In this document: piece by piece, positions 1 through 10,300 of the stretch
Numbering within the stretch: position 1 is the stretch's first letter
How the letters are laid out: every line of letters begins with the position of its first letter
Source of the DNA: Mesostigma viride
Taxonomy: Eukaryota > Streptophyta > Mesostigmatophyceae > Mesostigmatales > Mesostigmataceae
Assembly (NCBI GenBank): GCA_009746045.1
Contig: RPFO01000213.1
Coordinates: forward strand, 13,459,221 to 13,523,220
DNA length: 64,000 nucleotides
Reading direction: 5' to 3'
Position numbers and translations under genes: made by a program
Notes under the pieces: generated by a model
The model's input: only the letters and a program-made list of their open reading frames with translations
Database searches by the model: none
What the model was told of the DNA's origin: nothing

Positions 1-199
1 TAAAGTAAACATGCTAGCACCCATGTAATCTAAAAGGCGACCAGGGCAGGACCAGACATGCCACGTGAGGGGGGCAGGCGCTGCTGACCTCACCACCTTT
101 AACGGGACAGCAACCAACAGAACGAGAAGCCAGCCCATTTTTTAAACAAGAACCTTGCCAAGGGAATAGCAAATCGATTTGATTTTCAACTCCACTCAC

Positions 200-285
200 A
201 ATCTTGAAGGGGACGGGCGGGTTCTTGTCCATGAGCGCGGAGAAGGCCTTGATGTAGCAGGGAGGCATCATCTGGGACGCGGTAC
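200..285 (-). CDS. ABC1-kinase exon 5
   Basis: 86 bp between CCCTGCAG/GTACCG and AAGATT/GTGAGTGG. It completes the Gly codon from exon 4 to read GTASQMMPPCYIKAFSALMD and then KNPPVPFKI. The downstream exons lie beyond position 1. Confidence 0.86.
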
Positions 286-3200
286 CTGCAGGGGGGCTCA
301 CGCCCGCATCCAAACAAGGCCAGAGGCGGTGGGTATAGCCATGGCAACCACGTGGTGCCGGCTAGCCGAACAAGCTGTCCAGTAGAACAAGCAAACTTAG
401 CACGACCCCAGGCCACCGTCACCTCATGTGCGGCCTGTAGAGGAGCGATACCAGTGGAGTGATCACCCATGGTGAGGTGCCACTTGGCACAGCAACTGTA
501 GTCTAGGGTGGCGTCGTACCCACCGCGCGCTCAAACACCCCACGGTGTGTGCCCAAGCATGCATGCCTTGCATCACCCTGCACACATCGCGCACTCTACC
601 ACCCCCCCTGCTGCGCCTCCCTGGTCCCGTCAGCCCCTCCCTTGCGTCTCCCTCCTCGTCCCTCAACCAAAGTCATGCCCTTCACCCGCCGCCTGTTTTG
701 TATGCATGTTTGGTGCGCACGGCACGACTACCCATGGATTGCCATCCGGCACGCGCACGTACCCAGGATCTGCCCCGTCTTGGTGAGGAAACCGCCCAGG
801 TCGATGATGACCTCATACACCTGCCGCGCCGCCTTCTCGTGCCGCCGCTGCCACACGTCATGCCTGCGCGCGCACACACCGTTGCAGCGATGGCGGGGAG
901 CAAGCAAGCCCTCACGAGGCGTTGAATAAGGAAACAAGTCATTCAAAACAGGTTGGTAGGCCCCGTACCAACGACAGGTTGCATCCATTTCAGGTGGTGC
1001 ACCAAAGGACCCGCAGGATTGCGAAGTATGCATTGCTGAGCCTGTATTACTTGTCTCGTTCCAGGAACGCATGTAATGCGGAGACAAGCTTCCGGGTAAT
1101 ATGCGCACTGTCAAGGCCCGAGGCATCCACCAGCCCTGCAAAACCCCGTCACGGGGCAGGTCGCGCACGCACCTGGCCTCCAGCGGCAGCGAGCGCGTGA
1201 CGTGCAGCGTGTGCAGGTATCCCGCGTAGATGGGCAGGATTCGCTGCCAGTACTGCACGCCGCGGTACTGGCAGGGGGACACCACCCGCAGCTGGAAGGG
1301 ACCCAGGGAGGGAGAAAAGCACAGGCAGGTGGCGCGCGCATCACTGTTGCCTTTCCAACCGCAAAGTTCTCGACAAGCCGAGATCGTTTTTACCTGTTCC
1401 CCGATAAGTCGCAAACCTGCCCGATTGATAACACACTCTGACTGCGGCTGGCCACCCTCTCAGGAATAAACACTATGCTAACGCATGGCCTTATAGTGAC
1501 CTGTTTGAGCTCCCGCACAGCAGCTAGTGGCCATGACCCACTCGTATGAGCAAGCATGATGTTACATATGATGGATGCGTGAATTCACCACGCAGTCTGC
1601 TCGTGGCCTCACGGAGAGTGCCGCGGTGCCAGCCTAGCCCAGCACCCAGCACCGTGCTGCACGTGATGGACACATGGCATTGCTTAACAGTGGGGTCACA
1701 GAAAAATAGTCAGCCAAGTTTTCTTTCCATCCTACCCTGCAGATTCCATTTTGGTACGTACCACGATACTAAAGCTTCAGATGCAACAAGCCATGACAAG
1801 CATAGACTTCCACCCATCAACACAATAATCTGCCGCTGTGCACTCACCACCTGCTCGGCCGTGCACACACTGGCCATGGCAGGGCCCAGGAATGAGCTGT
1901 GCTTGGCCACCCAGCCAAACGCCAGCCAGGGGAGGTGCAGTGCGCCTTGCCTGGCAGGCTGCCAGGCAGGGGGCAGGTACCCTGCCAGGGCACATGCGCG
2001 TATCCAGGGGAACCACTTCCGGGCGAACACCTGGCAGACGTGCCACCAGCAACACAACAGGGAAAGGACATCAAAATAAAGCCTGCCGGGAAACGCAGGA
2101 TTATCTTTACAAAGATGGTCATCTCTGCTTTCCAGTCCAATCTCTACCGCTGTCAAGCAGCCACAGGCAGTGTGAACCAATCTAGTCCTTCGTGGCTTGT
2201 GCAGAGGGAGCCAATGAATGACGTGTGAATTAAGTTCAAGAATGGCAGAATGAATGCATTCTAAATTCTGTATAATGCATTCCAAATTCTGTATAATGCA
2301 TTCTCAATTCTGTAGCTCTCCGTGCAAACTCCAATATTCATGAACAGTGAGGGGATTGCTGTTCACAGCCGGTCGATAATAGCTGCAAATTCCATACGAC
2401 AACCTGACATGAAGTTTGACTTAAAGAATCAAATAAATCCTCAAAGTTAAATTGCCTTGGCAGCAACCAGAATAAGAGAGGAACGGTGTAGTAGTTCACC
2501 ATGCTATAAAGTCAAGTTTTATTGGTGCCACTCGCAGACCCCGCAAAATGGAAACAAAACAAATGGAACATTCTCATAAATCCAACCTGTAGTCACATTC
2601 TGGCATCTGATACAATTTCAGGTGCCCTATGCACATGCTGGGTGGCTGTGATCGCAGTTCAGACATTATGATATTCTGTTCTGAACTAGCTTCAGTGATT
2701 TGTCCCCAGTGTAATCGAGGCCAGCATGCTATTTTAGCCACTACCAGGATCTCGAAGGGCATCAGCAATACAATTTTGCTATGAAATGTGGCATCTGGGA
2801 GCACAACCAGAAATCTCTTACGCAAGAAAGCATGACAAATCGACACATTGGCAATCCGTCCACTGCTAGCTGGAGGCTCGAAAAACTCATTACCTTTAGG
2901 ACGAGAAGAAGTATCACCTTCCCTGAGAACTGGGCCAGGCGAAACACGGAATAAAGCTTGTGGAAGACCGCAGTAAAAACTTGAGGCTCAACCATTCCGC
3001 TGCTTCCCAAAACACCTGCCGTCAAAGCGGCGGCTGCTATTCTTGTGGACAGCTTGCCAAGCAGTGCCAGCGGCCATTTGAGAATCCCCCAGGTATTGCC
3101 TTGTTTCCTTTTGGGATCTACAGAAATTTTCTCATCCGTTTGCTTGCCCATAATAGCGAAGTCTTCTTGAAAGTCTAAGCATGGGCCTTTCCTTGCCGAC

Positions 3201-3373
3201 ATAGTTCCCACCAAACTCCGAGCCTGCCCATTATTACGAAGGCGCATAACATGGCCGGCTGCCAAACCCCTTAATGCTCCACGCGAACACAGGAGAGGTC
3301 CATTGAGCGAGGTAGATCCAAGCTCACTCGATGCAACAAAAAAAGGCGAGCGTATACAGTCGATTTTACCCAT
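200..3373 (-). CDS. UbiB/ABC1 (AarF)-family atypical protein kinase, 5' part only
   Basis: Spliced minus-strand gene that runs off the left edge. Exons read: 2918-3202 (or from 3373), 1848-2030, 1173-1291, 763-863 and 200-285. The last three join in phase into one continuous segment: PCQYRGVQYWQRILPIY, then RRHEKAARQVYEVIIDLGGF, then LTKTGQILGTASQMMPP, then YIKAFSALMDKNPPVPF. KTGQ is the KxGQ motif that defines the N-terminal extension of the UbiB/ABC1/ADCK family. The following 'PP..Y..A.S.LMD..PPVPF' stretch is also typical. Known family members act in mitochondria or plastids on quinone and lipid metabolism; which branch this is cannot be told, because the kinase core (A-rich loop, catalytic and DFG motifs) lies outside the window. 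Exons 1 and 2 are less certain: they have no recognised motif, but good splice sites and compatible phase. Divergent from DCAF1. Confidence 0.85.
763..863 (-). CDS. ABC1-kinase exon 4 (KxGQ motif)
   Basis: 101 bp between GCGCGCAG/GCATGAC and CTGG/GTACGTG, phase 2 in and phase 1 out. Encodes HDVWQRRHEKAARQVYEV and then IIDLGGFLTKTGQILG. The KTGQ residues are the family's diagnostic KxGQ. Confidence 0.88.
1173..1291 (-). CDS. ABC1-kinase exon 3
   Basis: 119 bp between TTCCAG/CTGCGG and GCCAG/GTGCGTG, ending in phase 2. Encodes LRVVSPCQYRGVQYW followed by QRILPIYAGYLHTLH, the helical region that precedes the KxGQ motif in UbiB-family proteins. Confidence 0.8.
1848..2030 (-). CDS. ABC1-kinase candidate exon 2
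   Basis: 183 bp, phase 0 at both ends, between a CTGCCAG acceptor and a GTG/GTGAGT donor. It encodes VFARKWFPWIRACAL followed by LPWLAFGWVAKHSSFLG. Trp-rich and hydrophobic, with no recognised family motif, so it is the weaker part of the model. An alternative donor lies 3 nt earlier (CAG/GTGGTG). Confidence 0.45.
2246..2315. repeat. Three-copy 23-bp tandem repeat
   Basis: The motif TGTATAATGCATTCNAAATTC, or a close variant, occurs three times in a row within kinase intron 1 (between candidate exons 1 and 2). Confidence 0.7.
2918..3202 (-). CDS. ABC1-kinase candidate exon 1
   Basis: Open minus-strand frame beginning MSARKGPCLDF. An upstream in-frame start at 3373 is possible. It ends FRLAQFSGK at an AAG/GTGATA donor in phase 0. 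The basic, hydroxylated, alanine-rich stretch would suit an organelle transit peptide plus spacer. No domain is recognised; it is assigned to this gene only by position, strand and phase. Confidence 0.4.
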
Positions 3374-4069
3374 TTCGCAATTGGCGGATTATAAGCACTT
3401 CATCTACGACATGCTCGAACTACCGACGTACGTTTCGATGTGGCACCACAAATTTAAGAATACTTCTAGCCATCCTACACAAAAAAATGAAGTGATCAAT
3501 CCAAACACGCCGTTCCGCCTGTCATAATTTACCTCCTCAATTACCAGTGCCGGCGGCTTTTGCTTTCCACAATCGGCAGACCTCTCAATTTGGGAATGGC
3601 AAGAAAGTGCGCAGTGTCACAAAAGTGTTTTGCGCGTGGAGAATTTTTGCGCTGTCGAGGGCACTTTGTGGTCGCCAAAGCCAGTGCCCGTTGTCCGCCG
3701 TCCAGCCGTACGTACGGCACAAGTGTGCACCGGACCCGAGAAAAAGGCCTGCCGTTATGGTGTACGGCCGCAATTCACGCTTTTTGCTCGGCACGCATGG
3801 AACAACTCAGCAATGCCTGGCTTTAGTCCGGGCTATGGTCGGCCATCCCTTACGTATATTGGCTGCGCACCGATTCCGACGAAACCGAGAATCGCCGTCT
3901 AGCCATAAGAAGCTGTGCCTCAAAGCCGGTGTGTTCATTTCAATCTAACTGACTATTTGCCTGGCTGCCTAGCTTTTTTGCTGAAAGAATGGTGGAGGTT
4001 ACGTCGTGACAACCTATTATTTGAATTGCGGCATTGACTGCGTCGCTTTTGTGTACCCGGTAGACTTAC
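3374..4069. promoter_or_regulatory. Shared intergenic region of two divergent genes
   Basis: The kinase gene reads left from 3202 or 3373 and DCAF1 reads right from 4070, so the 5' regions of both lie here. An in-frame TAG sits two codons before the DCAF1 ATG. I see no clear TATA box, and short open frames in this stretch look random. The bidirectional-promoter role is inferred from the layout. Confidence 0.5.
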
Positions 4070-4338
4070 ATGGACACCGGCCGGCGTCTTGTCATTCCAT
4101 TTAGATGGAGTCGGCGTCTTGGTGCCTCATTAGCGAGTGCAGAAGGTGATGCAGGCGGTTCTGAGCCCCCACCAGTCACGCAGTTGGCGACAGGTAGTGC
4201 GGAGAGAGAGGCGGCTGTTTTGGCGAAAGCGAAAGAGTTGCTGCGAGTGCTAAAGACGGTGGATTCGCCGTTGAATGAAGAGGCTACTTCTGTCATCCTC
4301 CATAATCTGGCGTACATTTTCGAGAAAGAAGAAGGGAG
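4070..4338 (+). CDS. DCAF1: DCAF1 exon 1 (start)
   Basis: Starts at the first ATG after an in-frame TAG. Its second half, EREAAVLAKAKELLRVLK followed by NLAYIFEKEEGR, matches the opening helices of plant DCAF1. Ends GGGAG/GTATGT, phase 2. Confidence 0.88.
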
Positions 4339-7300
4339 GTATGTTTGTACCATCATATCATCAGAAGACGACGCTATCAGGTCATAAGGTGATGACGTAC
4401 TTTTTTGTGGACGATGACGCTATGTTCTTTGTAAGTTTTGACCTGTACGTTAGGCTGAAATGGCATCGTCTGGCGTTCCGCTGTTGTTTGGCTCTTAAAT
4501 TTGCCTTTCCTGGTTGTGATAAGTGCGTTTTTCATCCGCGGCGCCGTACTTGTCAACTAAGAGGTCGTAAGATGCCGGACGTTTTCAGGGTGTTTTTAAT
4601 GGTTTCAAGAGAGAGGGCATGCATATTCATTTGGTCACGGCAACAGGGAAGATGCGGCCACAGGATGGCCTTCCTGGCAACTGCAATCTATTTCTGGAGA
4701 CTGTCTGTCATCGCATCTCGAGGAAGCTGATATTTCCGCTTCATACATGGGCCGATGCACTATGGACCTGGGACATGTGTGACTTTGTCCGTTGAGCGAC
4801 AATTGGAGACTCCCTATGTTTTGTTACCAATGCTTCATTTGGTTGGGAGTCAGCTATTGGTAGCCAGTTGTCATGGGGGTGTTGTATGTTTTGTTACCGA
4901 TACCTCCTTTGGCTCGGGAATCAGCTATTGGTAGCCCATTGCAATGGGGTTTTGGGCGGCAAGGGGTATGCATGTTTGGGCGTGCACTTTTTTGTGGCCC
5001 GTGAGCTCCTGCATGCCACGCATGCATGTCCATGGGGCGCGCTTGCCAGTGACAGCACGCTGGGTGGTCATTCATTGTGGATGGGGACTGGTAGTAAGCA
5101 GGGTTGGGCGTAAAGGGGGTCAGGGGGTTGACGTAATGTAAACACGTAAAATGGCCAAAAGGGTTACGTAGAACGGTTCGTAGACGTACAAGTTGACATG
5201 CGTAGCGTAAAGATATAACGTAACATAAACACGTAAAGCCGCACAAAAGCTCATGATGATCCAGCTGTTTTCCACGATTCCATGGTAAAAACTAGACAGT
5301 GCTGTCTGTGCACCGCATGGCGCCGCGCCGACGCGGCGCGACGCGGCGCCATTAGGCCTACAGCAGCTTACCAGCACCACTTCACCTTGCAAGTATCTGC
5401 CGACATTCCCACACTGATTACGCTTACGTCCATTCTACGTTACGTATTTACGCGGAACGTAACGTAAATGGGCAACTTACGTAGAGGCTTTACATGCCAT
5501 TTTGTCCCCACGTGAAGCGTAACGTAATGCCACGTAATTACGTAAATGAAGTAACGTAAACCCTTTACGCCCAACCGTGGTAGTTACGTGCCTGACGGAC
5601 AACAGTCGTTTAAGGTACACCCTTGCCGGTGCGTGCGACCCAGAGCATCTCTCATGCCTTGAATCTACCTTTCGGTGTGTTCCATGTCCCACACTTGTGG
5701 CGCCCCGCCCCCACTTTTCCTGATGTGCGTACCCCCCCCCCTGCCCCCTTCCCCCCCCCCTAGGTACCTGGAGCTGGTGGGTGACCCCTACTCGCACCAG
5801 CGCAGCAACTTCACCATCGGCAAGCTCATCAACCTCGTAAAGGTGAGGGCGAGCGCACGGGCCCATCAACCTCGTAAAGCTGAGCGCGCAGCACCAGGCA
5901 ACGGAGCCGACATTAGGCAGCCGCGTGAGACCCGTGTGTGCGGCACGTGTCCCCACGAATTGGCAACGTTTTGCTCCCGGTCACAGTAGGATCTGAAACT
6001 GCTTCCTGTCAGCGGAGCATGCGGGGGGGAGGGGAGAATGGGGGATTTGGGGGCATCTGAAGTGGGCGGTGCGGGGGCTACTTGCACGAGTACATGTCTC
6101 CCTTGCCCTAGTTCTTTGGGGGTGCTGAGCTTGTTGAAAGAAGAATAGTTGTGATTCTATCAAGAAGAAGAGTGGATACGAAAGGTGAGATGGGGCGGGA
6201 ATGGAGGCACGTGCGGCTGCGCGCGTCCCATCACGATCGCATGGTCGCTATGTTTTTGTATCTACTTGCAGGGTGGCACGTGTGGTGAGTTGGAAGATGA
6301 CGCTAGGTGTAACTGGCACAGCCAGCAGAGGGTTGACGTAGTGTCGAGAGGGGGCCAATGCGCCACAAGCATTGGGGCGCACTGTCTACCGGTGGTCTCT
6401 TCTTCTTCGTGCAGCCGCCCGCATGGAGCCGCCAGCACATCTTGTTTGTGCTGTGCATGGCGGCCGCGTTTGGTATCGCCCCCCCACCATGTTGCGTCGC
6501 ATCGGCCCCTCATCATGTGCGGCTGCCATCCGTGGCATGGGGAGTGCCATGGTATTGTTGCCGCCTCCCACATACGATACTGAGTGCGCGCCTGCCGTTG
6601 ATCGTTTGACGGTGAGCGTCGCTGCCTCCCTGCTCCCCCCTGTCGTGGGTGCCTGGTCGCGCGCAGGACAACGACGAGTTCTTCCACAAGTACGCAGGGG
6701 AGTACCTGCACGGCCGCGCCTATTCGCACCGCCTGCGCGCCGCGTCCGCCCGCCTCAGCCTCGTGCTGCTGCAGTGCCTGCAGGCAAGCGAGGCCAAAAG
6801 GGCTCTGGGCGCTGCGTAGCCGCATGTGTACCGGTGGGCGGGTGGGCGGTGGGCGGGTGGGCGGGTGGGCGGGTGGGCGGGTGGGTGGGTGGGCGGGTGG
6901 GCGGGTGGGCGGGTGGGCGGGTGGGCGGGTGGGCGGGTGGGCGGGTGGGCGGGTGGGCGGGTGGGCGGGTGGGCGAGTGGGCGGGTGGGCGGGTGGGCGG
7001 GTGAGTGAATGGGTGCTAGCATGCGATGGGCCCCTTGTGTTCATGCTGGTTTTCACCTACGGTTATGCTGTCGGGGTGAGCGTTATCATTTTCTTGTGAG
7101 TTTTTAAACATCATATCGGAACTGAAATCATCTATACATTATATAATGATGATGTCCTCATGTCTACTCATAGCCTATGGTGCCGAAGGTTGGGCGCGTG
7201 TGTATCTGCCTACCGATACTGGGAGTGCCCTCCCGACGTGTGGGCCAGGTGCTAGAGCCACTTGCGCAGCGTCGCGGTTGTGCTGGCAGGTGGGGCTGCG

Positions 7301-10300
7301 CCAGCTGGCCGGATGGCTGACCTCGTGTGGAAGCACATTGATTCAAGTTGGTGATACGGCACAAGGCGTATTCGATGGACAACAGGTTAATATTCCTGTC
7401 CAGCGGCACGTATGGGCATGACTTTGTGGTTGTGAAAATGGAGATTTTTTTTAAGTGGTGCGGAGTATGGCAGTTGTCTGCAGGGTCTCATTGCACGGCC
7501 AGGCCCATGCAACTTGCAGCTGGTTTCAAGTACCCCCCACTTTTGGCGTTCTGAATGCAATAGCGTGGAGTTGTCTACTCGCGCAGTCCGTCGTTGGTAC
7601 AAGAGTGAGGCGGCACACCCTGCACTGGGTGTGCCAGGTGGTGCCATTTGCCTGCCCCTCCGCCCGGACCCACGTTTCACCCCTCTCGAACCCCTCTCGG
7701 ACCCCTCACTGTGAGCTCTCGTCCCTCCCGCCCCGTCCCCCTCGGTTGCTCCGGGCGGCTGGCACCTCCTGTTTGTTGTGCCCACGTGCTGCCATTGGGA
7801 TGCCCCCCACGCCGGTGTTGCTGCGCGTGCCCCCCTCGTGCGCGGCGTGCGCAGCAGCTGCAGTTCCCCTTCACGGACGAGGTCGCCGTGCAGCGACTGA
7901 GGGACCTGGTCAGGGACGGCTTGCAGCTGCGACTAGCAGCTGTCACCACGAGGGCCACTGGCCGGGCGCAGGGTGCACCTCCGGGTGCCCCCCTGACCAG
8001 CCCACGGCACGCTGCCAGGTCGTCAGGGGCGTTGTCATCTTCTGCCGGAGGCTCCCAGGTACAGCCTGTGATTGGCTGCGCTTTCGTCTGTGTGCGGTTG
8101 GTTGCTTATCCCCTGCCAGGGTGGTGTCGCAAGAGACAAGGGGGACGCGACTGGACTTGTTGCGATGGCCAGCACGCTGCCCTTGCGGTGGTTGTGGTGG
8201 TCTCTAGCGCGGGACCACTAGTCAGCTGATGCTGGCAGGAGAGGCAGTGTCCAAGGGGACAAGGCCCCACAACGGTCCGAGCTTGCCCAGTGGCTCCTAC
8301 CTGCACAGGGACGCCTTCCAGTTGCGCTGGCATCCCGCTGCGCCGACGGTAGCCTGGGGTGCATGGCCTGCCCTGATTTGGGCGCTCCATACTTTAATGC
8401 TTGTGACTGGAGTAGGCTAGGTGTCCGCACGTGTATGGGCCACCTGGTACGGGCGGTGCACGGGGATTTCTGGCCTCCTGACACTCTAGCAGGGGCGGTG
8501 GGTTCACCTGCCGGCCTCCTCATGGCGGGCCAACGTTACTGCGCTGTTTTTGCAGCCACAGATCCCGCTGCCAGGGACATGTGTCCCTGGGGCGGCCCAT
8601 GAGCTAGCGGGTGCTGTGTAGGCATCACCAAGAATGATAGCATATGCTGGGCGTGCGATGCTTTGGTGGGACCACACGCATGCTCTGGCATGCCGCCGTT
8701 GCCCCTGCTGCCACCCCGCCGCACACCCCTGGGTTTGTGCATCCACGCGCTGGCACGGATGTACCCACATAGGTCTCGTCTTCCCCCTTGCCTCGCATCT
8801 GCTCGCAACGGATTGACATGTCCCTGCATTGTCTGCATGCCGCACATGGCTACCCCACCACACCGCTCCTGCCTCCCCACTCCTCCCCCCCCCCCCCTTC
8901 CCAGCCAAGCGTGCGCGCGGGTGCCAGCGGGGAGCGGCCTGCGGAGTCCTCCGTTGACGTGCGCACGGCGGACCCTGACGAGGAGCGCGTGTGGACCTAC
9001 TCGCTCGGCCTGCTGGCGATCGCGCTCACCAGGTATTCTGCTGGCGATCGCGCTCACCAGGTATTCTGCTGGCGATCGCGCTCACCAGGTATTCTGCTGG
9101 CGATCGCGCTCACCAGGTATTCTGCTGGTGATCGCGCTCACCAGGTATTCTGCTGGCGATCGCGCTCACCAGGTACCCCCCGGATGTGCTGGTGTCTGCT
9201 GTTCCTTGCGGCTGCAGCCGGTAGGGCGGCGTGTATGTGTGTAGGGTGTATGTCTGTAGGGCGGCGTGTATGTGTGTAGGGTGTATGTCTGTAGGGCCGC
9301 GTGTATGTGTTCTCATGGAAGGTCCGTCGAGGCCGTTGCATCACCCTGGGAGGTGTGCCATCCCCTTGGCCCCTTTACCCCCATGCTCAGCACACACACA
9401 GGGTATGCCCCGCTTCTTTCTGGTCTGAATGGTGGCGTCTCTCACCCGTTCGGGTTTATACCCCCCTCCCCCGTCCTGTGCCTGTTTCGAGGCATGGAAG
9501 GGCCATGTGCTGGGGAGCTGCCTGTCCAATGGGGTTGCTGGCCAGGGCATTCCATATGGGTGGGGATCCCCCGAGCAGAGCTTGCCTTGCCTGAGCAGTG
9601 TCATGGGCAGCCTCACATTGATTGTGCACACAAAGGCCAGTACAGTTAAGTAGGCTTGAATGACATTCTCTACAAGCTTGTCAGGGGCTACCACACCGTG
9701 ACCCTTGGTAGCATGCATCCCCACAGCATCCCTTGCCATGAGAACCGATGGTCACCCTGCGAGCTCTGCCTTTCTTTTTTTTTTTTTGCTTCTTTCCCTC
9801 ATCGCTTGCATTTGCACCCCCCCGGTCCCCTCCCTGTCGCTCTCCCTTCCTCCCTTCCTCCCTTCCTCCCTTCCTCCCTTCCTCCCTTCCTCCCTTCCTC
9901 CCTTCCTCCCTTCCTCCCTCCCTTCCTCCCTTCCTCCCTTCCTCCCTTCCTCCCTTCCTCCCTTCCTCCCTTCCTCCCTTCCTCCCTTCCTCCCTTCCTC
10001 CCTTCCTCCCTTCCTCCCTTCCTCCCTTCCTCCCTTCCTCCCTTCCTCCCTTCCTCCCTTCCTCCCTTCCTCCCTTCCTCCCTTCCTCCCTTCCTCCCTT
10101 CCTCCCTTCCTCCCTTCCTCCCTTCCTCCCTTCCTCCCTTCCTCCCTTCCTCCCTTCCTCCCTTCCTCCCTTCCTCCCTTCCTCCCTTCCTCCCTTCCTC
10201 CCTTCCTCCCTTCCTCCCTTCCTCCCTTCCTCCCTTCCTCCCTTCCTCCCTTCCTCCCTTCCTCCCTTCCTCCCTTCCTCCCTTCCTCCCTTCCTCCCTT

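Noticed and set aside
6262-7056. Minus-strand frame with HPPTRPPA repeats
   Set aside because: It overlaps DCAF1 exon 3 and the (GGGCGGGT)n array; no independent support.
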